From positions 268,632 to 332,631 of the forward strand of contig NZ_NFJP01000001.1 in assembly GCF_002159915.1 (NCBI RefSeq): a stretch of DNA of 64,000 nucleotides. The letters are read 5' to 3'. The number at the start of each line of letters is the position of its first letter. The first letter of the stretch is position 1. Both the position numbers and the translations under genes were made by a program. Origin of the DNA: Gordonibacter sp. An230. Lineage in GTDB: Bacteria; Actinomycetota; Coriobacteriia; Coriobacteriales; Eggerthellaceae. The notes beneath the pieces are model-generated. The model had not been told where the DNA came from. It saw only the letters and a list, made by a program, of their open reading frames with translations, and did no database searches. Positions 8,490 through 18,253 of this stretch are shown piece by piece.

Positions 8490-9527
8490 ATGGATATCAC
8501 GTTCTTCCAAGGACTTTGGTTCCTTCTGATCTTCGTGCTCATTGCCGGCTACTTCGTGCTCGATGGGTTTGATCTGGGCGCTGGCGTGCTCTATCCCCTC
8601 GTCGCGAAGGACGACAAGGAGAAGGCGATTGTGCGTACGAGCATCGGTCCGGTGTGGGACGGCAACGAGGTGTGGTTGCTCACCGCAGGCGGCGCGCTGT
8701 TCGCGGCATTTCCGGCAGCGTACGCCACCACGTTCTCGGGCTTCTACCTGGCGGTCATGCTGGTGCTGTTCGGCCTGATCGTTCGAGCGGTTTCCGTCGA
8801 ATACCGCGGCCACGACCCCAAGTGGGGCAAGGCGTGGGACGCATGCTTTGTCGTGGGATCGCTGCTGCCGGCGCTTCTGCTGGGCGTTGCGGTGGGCAAC
8901 GTCTATGCGGGCATTCCGATGGATGCCAATGGCGATTACGCGGGCGTTCCGCTTCTGGGCCTCATCACGCCGTTCACGCTGCTGTGTGGCCTGCTTGGCT
9001 TGTCGATGTTCCTGGCACAGGGCGCGACGTGGCTGGCTCTCAAGGCGCCGAAGCCGAGCAAGGTGCAGGAGCGTGCGGCCGGTTTGCGCCTCCCTTTGCA
9101 GGTGGCGTCGCTCGCGCTGTTCGTCGTTGTGAGCGTGTACGCGCTCCTTGGCATTCAGACGCCGATGGATCCCGCGCTTAACATTGCGCGCTGGCTTTTG
9201 GCCATCCTGTTTGTGGTCGCCGTGGTCGCGTCGATGTACTTCGCGAAGGCGAAGGGTAGCGACCTAGCCGCGTTTGTCACGCAGTCCGCGTCGTGCATGA
9301 TGCTCGTTTTGCTGCTCGCAGCCTCGATGTTCCCGAACTTTGTGGTGGCTTCGGCTGACAGCGCGGGTCCTGCCATCACGGCGATGAGCGCCGCGTCGTC
9401 CGACCTCACGCTCATGTGGATGACCATCATCACGTGCGTGGGCCTGCCGCTCGTGCTCGCCTACCATGTGATCATCTATCGCATGTTCCGTGGGCGCGTG
9501 AAGGACGAGGATCTGGCCCACTATTAG
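8490..9527 (+). CDS. cydB: Cytochrome bd ubiquinol oxidase subunit II
   Basis: CydB is the second membrane subunit of cytochrome bd. The 345-residue product opens with the family text GYFVLDGFDLGAGVLYP, followed by PVWDGNEVWLLTAGGALFAAFP and the VRAVSVEYR region, and has eight to nine hydrophobic helices. The start ATG is two bases after the cydA stop and is preceded by GAAGGGAAG inside the cydA end. A strong terminator follows about 70 bases downstream. Confidence 0.96.
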   Translation: MDITFFQGLWFLLIFVLIAGYFVLDGFDLGAGVLYPLVAKDDKEKAIVRTSIGPVWDGNEVWLLTAGGALFAAFPAAYATTFSGFYLAVMLVLFGLIVRAVSVEYRGHDPKWGKAWDACFVVGSLLPALLLGVAVGNVYAGIPMDANGDYAGVPLLGLITPFTLLCGLLGLSMFLAQGATWLALKAPKPSKVQERAAGLRLPLQVASLALFVVVSVYALLGIQTPMDPALNIARWLLAILFVVAVVASMYFAKAKGSDLAAFVTQSASCMMLVLLLAASMFPNFVVASADSAGPAITAMSAASSDLTLMWMTIITCVGLPLVLAYHVIIYRMFRGRVKDEDLAHY

Positions 9528-9598
9528 GCCGGTTTTTGCGCGATGCGCTGATCGTTCGATTGCGAGAGAGCGCGGCTGATCGATGCTGCGTACCGAAA

Positions 9599-9636
9599 GC
9601 GAGAGGGGTCGCCGAGTGATCGGCGGCCCTTCTCGC
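9599..9636 (+). terminator. Strong hairpin terminator after cydAB
   Basis: A 17-bp stem (two G-T pairs, no bulge) with a GTGA loop: left arm 9599-9615, right arm 9620-9636. It lies 71 bases after the cydB stop. A short pyrimidine-rich tail follows instead of a classical T-run. Confidence 0.75.
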
Positions 9637-10429
9637 GTTACCCGCCTTCGCGTTTCGTACGTTGCCGGCGATTCGCATATGTGGATTGTCCGACAAGGGG
9701 CGTTCTGATCGAGCCTTGTTCTTCTGCGTCTCCGGTGTTTTCGCGAATTACATGAATGCGCCGAACGGGGTGTGGCCGATGCGCGCTCTTCCCCAAGCGC
9801 CGAATCTTTTCCTCGTGGTTGTGGCGGACCGTGCGGACATGCTTGTCGTCCGGGGGCGAGGGGGGGGCGGCGGGTCGAATGCGGTATGCAAAACGCAATC
9901 GATTACCAGGTTGTCCTGCGTCGAACGGGTGGGACTGCATGATCGCGGTGCGGTGCAAGGGTCGATCATTGCGTTCGGCAGCTGCACTCTGGGAGCGCCC
10001 GGCCAAGTTGGGGGAAGGGTGATCCGAGTGGGGTGGCTGGTGGGTCGCAGTTTGGCCTGGGGCCCAAATGGACGACGGCCGTGGGGATAGGGCGCAGCCC
10101 GATCTAAGAAAGAGAGGATCGAGGCGGTTGCGGCTCGATCCAGATAGGGGGCGGTTCGGGTGGGATGGGAATGACGGGGTCGGACTCGAATCCGATTCGG
10201 ACGGGGATGGCAACTCGGGTGCGGAGATGGCCCGAACGCCTTAATTTCGCGTCGGACGGATGTCCGTAGGCCTCGGGGTGGCAACTCGGGTGCGGGGATG
10301 GCCTGAACGCGGGATCGAACCTGGCGAACGACCGATCGTCGCCTGAGCCGGACTCGATTCGGTCGGAACGGGAACCGAACTAGCTGCGGACAGGCCTTGG
10401 CGGGAGTCGATGAGAGCGCAGTTCGATTC
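9637..10429. other. Long non-coding stretch with low-complexity GC words
   Basis: About 800 bases with no credible gene: open frames on both strands translate to Arg/Pro-rich text without motifs. The DNA is built from recurring words of the type GATCGAGG, GACTCGAATC and GGATGGC. It contains one 31-base direct repeat (10209-10239 and 10280-10310, two mismatches). It ends in a T-tailed hairpin on the plus strand although no plus-strand gene lies in it. Confidence 0.5.
10209..10310 (+). repeat. 31-base direct repeat, two copies
   Basis: Copies at 10209-10239 and 10280-10310 differ at two positions and are 71 bases apart start to start. Each begins GGCAACTCGGGTGCGG. They sit in non-coding DNA and no protein frame follows their period. 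Confidence 0.75.
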
Positions 10430-10472
10430 GGAAAGGGAGGGGGGAGCGACCTCCCTCCCTTTTCCCTTTTTT
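10430..10472 (+). terminator. Intrinsic terminator with T-run and no upstream plus-strand gene
   Basis: A purine-rich left arm from 10430 (GGAAAGGGAGG) pairs with the pyrimidine-rich right arm ending at 10465. This gives about 15 bp with one bulged T, followed after one C by six T (10467-10472). The nearest plus-strand gene, cydB, ends 900 bases earlier and has its own terminator, so this could mark the end of an unannotated transcript. Confidence 0.6.
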
Positions 10473-10588
10473 CGATCATCCATTCGTTCAGTGTGGGTCG
10501 TGCGTAAACGCCGACACCGGGGGTCCGACGGGGCTTTGCTACGGGCTAACGCACGCATCAGGACGTGCGACAGCTTGCTTTGAGAGCG

Positions 10589-11032
10589 TTATGCCAGCTT
10601 CTGACCGAGCAAAGCCGCAGCTTCTGCCTTATCGAAGTTACCGCCGGTTCTTTGGGCGAGTGCGCCCATGACGCGTCCCATGTCTCGTTTCGTCGACGCA
10701 CCCGTCTCGGCCAGCACTTCGTCCACAAGGGCGGCCAGTTCGTCGCCCGACACCTGCTTGGGCAGGTAGCTTTCCAAAATGGCAACCTGTGCGGTCAGCG
10801 TGTCGGTGCGCTCTTGGTCGTTGCCGGCTTTGATGGAGCCGTCGAGGGTTTCCTTCGTCTGTTTGATAAGGCGCTTGAGCATGGCGTCCACGTCGGCGTC
10901 GGTGATTTCGCGGCGCTCGTTCACCTCGATGTTCTTGATCTCGCCGTGCACTTGACGCAAAATGGACAGCCGCGGTTTGTCCTTCGCCTTCAGAGCGGCT
11001 TTGATCTCGTCTTTCAACTCATCGTATCTCAT
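10589..11032 (-). CDS. YqeY / GatB-like domain protein
   Basis: A 147-residue protein of the YqeY family, which shares the tRNA-binding helical domain of amidotransferase subunit GatB; its exact role is not established. Family text is visible: LKDEIKAALKAKDKPRLSILR near the N-terminus, then SYLPKQVSGDEL and DMGRVMGAL. The start is set at the ATG of MRYDELKDE (complement of 11030-11032), which fits family length; an upstream frame adds 21 residues unlike the family. It is a single-gene unit on the minus strand. Confidence 0.87.
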   Translation of the reverse strand: MRYDELKDEIKAALKAKDKPRLSILRQVHGEIKNIEVNERREITDADVDAMLKRLIKQTKETLDGSIKAGNDQERTDTLTAQVAILESYLPKQVSGDELAALVDEVLAETGASTKRDMGRVMGALAQRTGGNFDKAEAAALLGQKLA

Positions 11033-11929
11033 ATGCGGCCTCGCTTTCGCTTTGAATGCCAACGTGGTGCGAGTATACCGCCATCCGATCTTCACAGCAT
11101 TTGAAAGCGCGGAAACTGCGAACGATTTGATCTTTGCGCGCTCGTCAACGCGCCTCCTTGCTCATTGGCGATGTTTCGCGGCTCTGCGGTAACGCGCGTG
11201 AGAGATTTTCTCGATCTCGCACCGAGATGATCGGTAGGAATCTTTTTCGGAGGGAGCGGAGGCTAAAGATGGGCGAAATCTTACTCGCTCATCGTCGAAG
11301 CGCATCCGAAAGACCGCCCTAAGGATTGTTGGCGATGGTTGCGAAGCGATGCCAAGTAAAACGTATGGGCACATTACTGTAAAGCATGCAGGGCGGTTCA
11401 AGGAGGCCCATCCCATGCTGCGGAAAACTGGCGGGTCGTGCGGGACGCAGGCTGCGGCGCGTTCTCGGATCGCGATTCGGTTTGGGCTGCGGAAAGCTTG
11501 CATCCGCGGCCTGTCCCAACCTGCGGCGAACTGGCAACTTCCAGCTAGGTTCAGGCTAGCGTGCTGGGCCGCGGTTTGGTTCGGGCAACAGGGCTAAACG
11601 ATCACTACCGGGTTCGAGCTGGGGCGATCTGCGGCTTGGTTGGAGCTGCGTGGCATGGACGGACTGCGGCTCGAGCTAAGTTGCAGCGTGCCGGGCGAGT
11701 CCGTCTTGGCACGAGCCGAGGCAAGCGGGAGGTGCGGCTTGCCTCGAGTTGAAGTGCAGGCTCGTTGGGGGCGTGATCGAGGTGTCCGGCGAGTGCCGCG
11801 CGGTTTGGGAATCGCCGTGAAAACAGGGATGCGCAAAAAGCGTACTTGGGAAAGCGCAGGAGAGGGAGGTGCGTTCCTTTGGTATGATGTACGCGCATTG
11901 CCCGAAATCCATCGATGATGAGGTTTGTC
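11033..11929. other. Long intergenic stretch between yqeY and the PH-domain genes
   Basis: Nearly 900 bases with no gene I can support. The middle (11430-11780) has the same GC-rich, word-repeating texture as the region after cydB. A TATGAT hexamer at 11883-11888, just before the PH-domain gene, may be a -10 element, but no matching -35 is clear. Confidence 0.45.
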
Positions 11930-12415
11930 ATGAAAGAACTTCCGGCGCATCAGCTTAATCCCAGAATCAAGATGGTTTGGCGCATCAACGATGCCATCTG
12001 GCTCACCGTTGCGTTCGTGTGCGCGTTCGCTCCTTGCGCGATTCTCGCGGCGGGCGGGAATTCGGCGGCGGTTGTTGGCGCGGCGATCACCTTTGCTGTG
12101 TACGTGCTCGCGTTGGTGCTGTGGCTCGTCGTGCTGCCGGTCATCCGATTTGCTCGGTGGCGATACGAGCTGTCTGATGACTACTTGGACATCGCGAAGG
12201 GCATCGTGTGGCGCAAGCGCTTTGTGATCCCCTTCATTCGCGTGCAGAACACCGATACGCGCCAAGGGCCCATCCTGCGTTTGTTCGGTCTGGCCAGCGT
12301 GACGGTGGCTACGGCTGCAGGAGAGCATGAGATTCCCGGTCTCGCTTTCGACGTGGCCGAGCAGCTGCGCGACCATGCGGCCGAACTGGCCCGTCTCGCT
12401 CGAGAGGATGTGTGA
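11930..12415 (+). CDS. Membrane PH-domain protein (YdbS-like)
   Basis: A 161-residue protein with two membrane helices (about residues 22-42 and 48-75) followed by a bacterial PH-like domain: YELSDDYLDIAKGIVWRKRFVIPFIRVQNTDTRQGPILRLFGLASVTVATAAGEH is the family pattern of strands with the conserved I-x-R-V-Q-N and G-L-x-S-V-x-V-x-T-A. It matches the smaller partner of the B. subtilis YdbS-YdbT pair, membrane proteins of uncertain role linked to tolerance of membrane-active compounds. The ATG at 11930 is preferred over two ATGs at 11915 and 11918 because GATGAGG lies six bases before it. The end overlaps the next gene by one base. Confidence 0.8.
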   Translation: MKELPAHQLNPRIKMVWRINDAIWLTVAFVCAFAPCAILAAGGNSAAVVGAAITFAVYVLALVLWLVVLPVIRFARWRYELSDDYLDIAKGIVWRKRFVIPFIRVQNTDTRQGPILRLFGLASVTVATAAGEHEIPGLAFDVAEQLRDHAAELARLAREDV

Positions 12416-14289
12416 TGACGAACGCTCCGCAGAACTTTGAGCCTCGGCAATCTCAGGTGACGCCCCGGCAAGCCGACGGCCAGTCGCCTCGGCAGCTCGT
12501 GCGCCATCGCGTGCACCATAGCTACATCTGGCTAGGGGGCATTCAGACGGCCTTCACCGCGCTCGTGGTTGTGCTGTTCGCCGGTGGTTCGTCGCTCGCG
12601 GGGGCGCTTGTCGATGGCGACGCTCCGCGGGCTATCGACGGCATGCCCGGCGTCCTGTTGGTGGTCGTCGTGTCGGTGCTTGGTTTTATCGCGCTGGTGG
12701 GTCTCGTGTTCCTCGTGCAGTGGTGGTCGTATCGACATCTGTACTACGAGCTGGGGGACGAGGAGCTCAACTTCTACTCCGGAATCTTCAACAAGAAGCG
12801 CGTGCACGTGCCCTATCAGCGTATTCAATCGGTCGACCAGCGTGCGACGTTGCCGCAGCGCATCTTCGGCGTGTGCACGGTGAGCATCGACACCGCAGGG
12901 GGCGCTTCGAACAAGGCTGTGCAAATTCCTTACATGCAGAAAACGAGGGCCGAAGAGCTGCGTCGTGAGCTGTTTGCCCGAAAACAGCACGCCGTTGCCG
13001 TCGCGGCAGGGGCCTCTGCATCGACTGGCGCGCCGGCGGCTCCTGTCCCCGGTAGCGCGCCCGCGGTCGCTCACGGCGCTCCTTCCGTTTCCGGCGCGCC
13101 GGAAACGGGCAACGTCCTCGACGTGCCGGCTGACATCTGGGATGATGTGCGCGGGGTGTTTGGCGGCGTTTTCATCGACACGGGGCGCGTCGCGTACGAG
13201 TACGGGCTGAGCAACAAAGAGCTCGTGCTCACCGGTCTTTCCAACAACACTGCCTTCCTGGTGGTCATGATCGGTCTTATTGGTGCGTTCTCCCAGTTCG
13301 TTGATGGAATCCTTCCGTTGTTCGTAGGTTCGTCCGACCAGATGATGAACTCGCTTGTGTCAACGGGGGTCGGCCTGTTTGGCGGCAACGCGGTCGTAGC
13401 CGGCATTGTCGTGTTCGTCCTTGCGTCTGTTGTGCTCTGGGCGCTCTCGGCGATTGGCACGTGCGTTGCGTACGGCGGGTTTCGCGCTCGTCGTCGCGAC
13501 AGCCGCATCGAAGTGGAGCGTGGGCTGCTCCAGCACCAGTTCCAAGGCGTCGACATCGATCGCGTGCAGTCGGTGGTGGTGCGTCAGACCCTCATCCGTC
13601 GCCTGTTGGGATACTGCGAGGTGTCGCTTGGCAAGATCGATGCGGCGGCCGAAGGCCAAGAAGGGCAGCAGCAGGGTGTTAAGCACCAGGGCATCGTCGT
13701 CCATCCCTTCGTCAAGCTTAACCGCGTGCCCGAGATCCTCGCAGGTCTCGTGCCGGAGTTCGCCGACGTTCCCGCCGACAACAAACCGGTGGCCCGTGTC
13801 GCCTTGCGTCGCGCTTTCATTCGGCGATGCCTCATTCAGGGATTGGGCCTTTGGCTAGCCGTGTTCGTGGCTGCACTCCAGGTGGTGGTGCATCTGATGT
13901 ACGCGGCGCACGCGTTCGACGATCCGTTCGCTTTCGGCGTGATGAATGCGTGCGCCGTCGTTGGATACGCATTCGCTTTTGTGTTGTTCGTGGCCGATGT
14001 CGTGGGTGCCGTGCTGTGGTATCGGGGCTCTGGATTCTCGTACAATCGTCGCTTCATGCAGGTGAGCAACGGCGGTCTTTCGCGTGAGACGGTGAGCTTT
14101 CCGCGCGGAAAGATACAGTTCGGTTACACGAAGACAAATCCTTTCCAACGCATTGCGGGAACGGCGACTATCAACGTGCGCACTGCAGCGGGCATCGGTG
14201 GCACCACCATCAGGCTCATCGATGCGACGGAGGACGACGCGCGTGCGTGGTTGGAGTGGATGAAGCCTCGCGGAAATGTGATACAGTAG
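12415..14289 (+). CDS. Large membrane protein with three PH-like domains (YdbT-like)
   Basis: A 624-residue protein with six membrane helices in three pairs, each pair followed by a bacterial PH-like domain. The first reads YYELGDEELNFYSGIFNKK with VPYQRIQSVDQ, the second has EVERGLLQHQFQGVD and IDRVQSVVVRQ, the third has MQVSNGGLSRETVSFPRGKIQ and TINVRTAAG. This is the layout of YdbT, the partner of the preceding gene. The ATG overlaps the previous stop as TGATG, so the two are translationally coupled. Function is not established; a membrane-homeostasis or bacteriocin-tolerance role is the family expectation. An Ala/Pro-rich linker of about 50 residues (13000-13110) separates the first and second units. 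Confidence 0.8.
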   Translation: MTNAPQNFEPRQSQVTPRQADGQSPRQLVRHRVHHSYIWLGGIQTAFTALVVVLFAGGSSLAGALVDGDAPRAIDGMPGVLLVVVVSVLGFIALVGLVFLVQWWSYRHLYYELGDEELNFYSGIFNKKRVHVPYQRIQSVDQRATLPQRIFGVCTVSIDTAGGASNKAVQIPYMQKTRAEELRRELFARKQHAVAVAAGASASTGAPAAPVPGSAPAVAHGAPSVSGAPETGNVLDVPADIWDDVRGVFGGVFIDTGRVAYEYGLSNKELVLTGLSNNTAFLVVMIGLIGAFSQFVDGILPLFVGSSDQMMNSLVSTGVGLFGGNAVVAGIVVFVLASVVLWALSAIGTCVAYGGFRARRRDSRIEVERGLLQHQFQGVDIDRVQSVVVRQTLIRRLLGYCEVSLGKIDAAAEGQEGQQQGVKHQGIVVHPFVKLNRVPEILAGLVPEFADVPADNKPVARVALRRAFIRRCLIQGLGLWLAVFVAALQVVVHLMYAAHAFDDPFAFGVMNACAVVGYAFAFVLFVADVVGAVLWYRGSGFSYNRRFMQVSNGGLSRETVSFPRGKIQFGYTKTNPFQRIAGTATINVRTAAGIGGTTIRLIDATEDDARAWLEWMKPRGNVIQ

Positions 14290-14293
14290 CATC

Positions 14294-15250
14294 ATGAAAG
14301 AAGCAGACACATTGCCGGACGCTCCCAGCGCCCATCTCGCCGCAGCATCCTACCGACGCCGGACGGGCGCGCGCCCGTCCGGCGCTCTGCGCTCTGATTC
14401 GGTCGTTTCCGCGGCTTCTTCCCCATCTGAGGTCTTCGCACGTTCCGCGCCTTCGCCCGCATCCGCTGCGACAGTGCAACCTTCTCCCTCCGTGTCGTCT
14501 CCCGCTCTTGCGCATGGCTGGACGCCTTCCCAGTTCAAGCCGCGCGACGGCGCCGGTATGCGCGCGGCGGGCCGCGAGACGGCGAGCGCTTCGGCCAGCG
14601 CTGCGAACAAAAAGCGCAACGTGCGCGAGTACACGTTGGGCGAAGAGGTGGCTAACTCCGTGACGCATGGCCTAGGCGCGCTTTTGGCCATCGCCGCCAT
14701 CCCCGTTCTCGTGGTGCGTTCCTTGGAAAGCGGGGGCGGTGTCTACTTGTTCGCCGCGCTTGTCTACACGCTCACGATGCTGCTCGAGTACACCATGTCC
14801 ACGCTCTATCATGCCATAGCGGCGGACAAGGCGAAGCGCGTGTTCAAGGTGCTCGACCACAGCTGCATTTACTTGTTTATCGCAGGCTCGTATACGCCGT
14901 TCTGCCTCATTTCGCTCGCTCCGTACGGCGGCGGGTGGCTGTGCCTGATCGTGTGGGCGCTTGCGCTGGCAGGGGTGGCGTGCGAGGCGTTCTGGGTGTT
15001 CCGCCCGCGTTGGATATCGGCCGTGCTGTACTTGCTCCTGGGCTGGTGCGTCGTGTGGTTCTTGCCGTCGCTTTTGGAGGCTGTTCCAGCGACGGGGTTG
15101 TGGCTGCTCGTAGTTGGCGGCGTGTGCTACTCCATCGGGTGCGTCTTCTACGTGTTGAAGAGGTTTCCCTACATGCATTCCATATTCCATCTCTGGGTTC
15201 TGGCCGGAAGCATCTTGCAGTTTTTGGCCATCGCGTTGTACGTTATGTGA
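14294..15250 (+). CDS. Hemolysin III / PAQR-family membrane protein
   Basis: A 318-residue protein whose last ~205 residues are a seven-helix HlyIII/PAQR domain. It has the family motifs NSVTHGLG, STLYHA, DHSCIYLFIAGSYTPF and HSIFHLWVLAGS, whose histidines, serine and aspartate form the zinc site. The first ~105 residues are Ser/Ala/Pro-rich, probably disordered, and not part of the family. Bacterial members are linked to membrane lipid homeostasis rather than true haemolysis. It starts four bases after the PH-domain gene and probably belongs to the same transcript. Confidence 0.9.
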   Translation: MKEADTLPDAPSAHLAAASYRRRTGARPSGALRSDSVVSAASSPSEVFARSAPSPASAATVQPSPSVSSPALAHGWTPSQFKPRDGAGMRAAGRETASASASAANKKRNVREYTLGEEVANSVTHGLGALLAIAAIPVLVVRSLESGGGVYLFAALVYTLTMLLEYTMSTLYHAIAADKAKRVFKVLDHSCIYLFIAGSYTPFCLISLAPYGGGWLCLIVWALALAGVACEAFWVFRPRWISAVLYLLLGWCVVWFLPSLLEAVPATGLWLLVVGGVCYSIGCVFYVLKRFPYMHSIFHLWVLAGSILQFLAIALYVM

Positions 15251-15361
15251 GCGGGTGCGTGCGCAAGCGCGCGGGCATGACAGCCCCACGACCGTCGCAG
15301 AGGCAGGGGGCCGCTGCGACGTAAGCGCTCGAAGGGGGCGCTCCGTCCGCTCACGAAGGAG

Positions 15362-16714
15362 ATGAACGAATCGCTCATGGACATTTGGATAAGCATCGTC
15401 GTAACGGTCGTACTCGTCTTGGTTAACGGGTACTTCTCGATGTCGGAAATGGCGCTGGTCAACGCCAAGCAGGTGTTGCTGCAGCACGAGGCTGAGGAGG
15501 GGGACAAGCGGGCAGGGCGCGCGCTTTCGCTCGCAGCCGACTCCGGCCAGTTCCTTGCAACCATTCAAGTGGCCATCACGCTCGTCGGGTTCTTCGCCTC
15601 GGCTGCTGCCGCCACGAACCTCTCCGAACCGTTTTCCGCTTGGCTGTCAGGTTTGGGGGTGCAGTGGCTCGCGGTCATCGCTCCTGGGCTGGCACCTGTT
15701 CTCATCACGCTCGTGGTGTCGTATTTGAGCATCGTCGTGGGAGAGCTCGTGCCCAAGCGCATCGCGCTGGCCGACGCCGAACGCGTGAGCAAAACGGTGG
15801 CCGGCCCGCTCATGGTGTTCCAAAAGATCGCCTCTCCGTTGGTGGCCCTCACCTCGGTTTCGGCGAACGGCCTTGCGCGTGCGCTGGGCATCAAAGATGC
15901 CGACGAGCGCCAGAGCGTGTCCGAAGAGGAGATCAAGTTCATGGTCACCGACAACGACGAGTTGCTCGACGACGAGAAGCGCATGATCCATGACATCATC
16001 GATCTCGGCGACATGTCCGTTCACGAGATCATGCAGCCGCGCGTGGACATGATCCTCGTCGAGGACGTCGAAACGGTGCGCCAAGCCATGGAGCGCATGC
16101 GCGGCACGGGCTATTCGCGCCTTCCCGTGTACCATGAGGATATCGATCGCATCGTGGGCATTGTCACCTACAAAGATCTCATCGCTCCGCTTATGGACGG
16201 ACGGGAGAATGAGCCGGTTGCGGCACATGCTTACGAGGCCATGTTCGTGCCCGAGACAAAGGACATATTCCCGCTTCTGGCGGAGATGCAAACGAATCGG
16301 CAACAGATGGCCATCGTCGTGGACGAGTACGGCGGCACCGATGGTTTAATTACCGTCGAGGATATCCTTGAGGAAATCGTCGGCGAGATCGTGGACGAGA
16401 CGGATCGCGAAAGCCCGTTCGTCAAGCAAGTGAGCGACACGGCGTGGGTGGTGGACGGAAGGTTTGCCGTCGAGGACGCCGAAGAGCTGGGATGGCCCGT
16501 TGCGGAATCGCCCGATTACGAGACGATCGCCGGTTGGTTCATGAGCATGCTCGATTCGGTTCCCCAGATGGGCGACGAGTTTCGTATCGGTGGATACTGC
16601 TTCAAGATCCAGTCCATGCGCCGTCGCCGCATTCTGACGGTGCGCGTGGAACGTTTGAGCTGCCCAGATGCTTCATGCGCTGATGATGACGCGGTTGTTC
16701 GGGGGGATGAGTGA
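15362..16714 (+). CDS. CNNM/CorC-type membrane protein with CBS pair
   Basis: A 450-residue protein of the hemolysin-C/CNNM family. An N-terminal membrane domain (four helices; NGYFSMSEMALVNAK and the VVGELVPKRIAL motif) is followed by a CBS pair (HEIMQPRVDMILVED; YSRLPVYHEDIDRIVGIVTYKDL; then VVDEYGGTDGLITVEDILEEIVGEI) and a C-terminal CorC/HlyC domain. Relatives act in magnesium or cobalt export or its regulation. The ATG at 15362 directly abuts the AAGGAG ribosome site, so the in-frame ATG at 15377 may be the real start. Confidence 0.9.
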   Translation: MNESLMDIWISIVVTVVLVLVNGYFSMSEMALVNAKQVLLQHEAEEGDKRAGRALSLAADSGQFLATIQVAITLVGFFASAAAATNLSEPFSAWLSGLGVQWLAVIAPGLAPVLITLVVSYLSIVVGELVPKRIALADAERVSKTVAGPLMVFQKIASPLVALTSVSANGLARALGIKDADERQSVSEEEIKFMVTDNDELLDDEKRMIHDIIDLGDMSVHEIMQPRVDMILVEDVETVRQAMERMRGTGYSRLPVYHEDIDRIVGIVTYKDLIAPLMDGRENEPVAAHAYEAMFVPETKDIFPLLAEMQTNRQQMAIVVDEYGGTDGLITVEDILEEIVGEIVDETDRESPFVKQVSDTAWVVDGRFAVEDAEELGWPVAESPDYETIAGWFMSMLDSVPQMGDEFRIGGYCFKIQSMRRRRILTVRVERLSCPDASCADDDAVVRGDE

Positions 16715-17745
16715 CTCAGGAGAAACGGCTCTATCGTTCGCGTGACGCGCTTTTGGGAGGCGTGTGCGCTGGCGTGGCCGAGTACTTCGACGTGGACCCG
16801 GTGGTCACCCGCATTCTCGCGGTGGTGTTCGCGATCGCGTCGGCCGGAGTTCTGGGCGTGGCGTATGTGGCGATGTGGGCGGTTTTGCCAAAGGAGCCCG
16901 AGAAGGTTGCTCCGGTTGAGGTGGAACCGCAGTCGGTGCGCTCCGAAACGTACGGAGAGGTTGATGCGTCTGTTGCTCGCGGCCGTGCCGATCAAGGTAC
17001 GGACGCGCAGGAGATGAGTCCGGCTCAGCTGGCCGCATGGCGTTACACGAGCGCCGCGCACGTGTCGCCCCCGCCGCCTCCTGCAGTTATCTCCGCAGGG
17101 GCGATGCCACCTGCGGGTGGTGGCGTTGCGGGCGCGATGCCGTATTCGGTGACGCCCTCGCAGCCGACGGGCGCCCCAACAGCCCCCGTCGGCGCCCCTC
17201 CTCAGCCCGTTGCGGCCCCGACGGGGCCCGTTTCTCCTCCTAAGGAGCCATCGGCGGCAGCTGTGAAGGGGGCGTTGTGGCTGGGGTCGTTCCTGCTGTT
17301 CTTCGGTGTGACATCTTTGGTGGTCACGTTCGTGGAGGGCGTGTCGTGGTGGCAGTATTGGCCGCTCATCTTCGTCATCTTGGGTATCGTGCGCATGGTG
17401 GTGCCGGCCAAGCCGGGGCGTCGGGCGCGGCATTTCGTCGGCGGCTTGGTGTGCTTCTGCGTGGGCGGAACGTTGCTGCCTATGAGTCTCGGCGTGGCAG
17501 GGTGGCAGTCGCTCGGGCTAATGCTAGTGGGCCTATGGCCTGTGCTGCTCATGGTGGCGGGATTGTTCATACTGGGATGCGCGCTTAAGTCTCCCCTGCT
17601 CACGTTGCTTGCGGGTGCGTTTTTCGCGGCGTTTTGCGTGGCCGGTCTCGTCTGGTATGCGGTGCCCGGTGCGACTGAGCAGATCGTGATCTCTGCGCCA
17701 TACGGTCGCAGCTACTACATTGATATTCTCCCGTGGCTTGACTGA
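16711..17745 (+). CDS. PspC-domain membrane protein
   Basis: A 344-residue protein starting on GTG that overlaps the previous stop (GTGA). Residues ~5-65 are a PspC domain (LYRSRDALLGGVCAGVAEYFDVDPVVTRI, then a helix ending VAMWAVLPKEP). A Pro/Ala-rich linker of about 110 residues follows, then four to five hydrophobic helices of the LiaF/DUF5668 type. PspC-domain proteins sense or respond to envelope stress. The overlap with the CNNM gene suggests one operon. Confidence 0.85.
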   Translation: MTQEKRLYRSRDALLGGVCAGVAEYFDVDPVVTRILAVVFAIASAGVLGVAYVAMWAVLPKEPEKVAPVEVEPQSVRSETYGEVDASVARGRADQGTDAQEMSPAQLAAWRYTSAAHVSPPPPPAVISAGAMPPAGGGVAGAMPYSVTPSQPTGAPTAPVGAPPQPVAAPTGPVSPPKEPSAAAVKGALWLGSFLLFFGVTSLVVTFVEGVSWWQYWPLIFVILGIVRMVVPAKPGRRARHFVGGLVCFCVGGTLLPMSLGVAGWQSLGLMLVGLWPVLLMVAGLFILGCALKSPLLTLLAGAFFAAFCVAGLVWYAVPGATEQIVISAPYGRSYYIDILPWLD

Positions 17746-18253
17746 AGTCTCGGTCCCCTGCGCTAAACTTGGACGTCGTGGCGGAAAGGACATCCACCCT
17801 GAATGCGTGCGGATGGGCGGGATGGCATCGTGCGCGGGCTAGACGCGCCTTCGCTCGTCGTATGCACGCTCGATGCGTGAGGGCGGCAAGGCGGCGTCCG
17901 GGTGACGAAGCATCGAGAGCGGTGCGCGAGCGCTCGAGGAGCAGATGATCGGCCTGGTTTTGGCCGCCGGCCGGCTTGGGTCGCCCTCCTTTGTTTCAGG
18001 TGCGTTTGCCGCGAGGCGATCTGCACAATTCGTTCGCTGTTCCGGCTGCTGCATTGAGGGTGTTACGATCTGCGGAAACAAAATGAATTCATCTGTCAAG
18101 CGAACAAACCATGAAGGGCCTCTTCACACTTTTTTGCCCTAAAGGGGCACTCTCCGCTAGAATATCTGCGGTCACAACAGCATAACGCCCTTCCGGCAGC
18201 AATCCCTCTAACAATCAACCACGCTGTCAACCGCTTCGGCGGTATGGAGTCGT
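17746..18253 (+). promoter_or_regulatory. Intergenic region with a candidate promoter
   Basis: No supported gene in 508 bases. TTGCCC (18134-18139) and TAGAAT (18158-18163), 18 bases apart, form a reasonable sigma-70-type promoter about 90 bases before the exported hydrolase gene. A short hairpin (TGCCCT/GGGGCA) overlaps the -35. Confidence 0.45.

Noticed and set aside
17945..18142. 65-codon frame upstream of the exported hydrolase
   Set aside because: No conserved text, spans the candidate promoter region.
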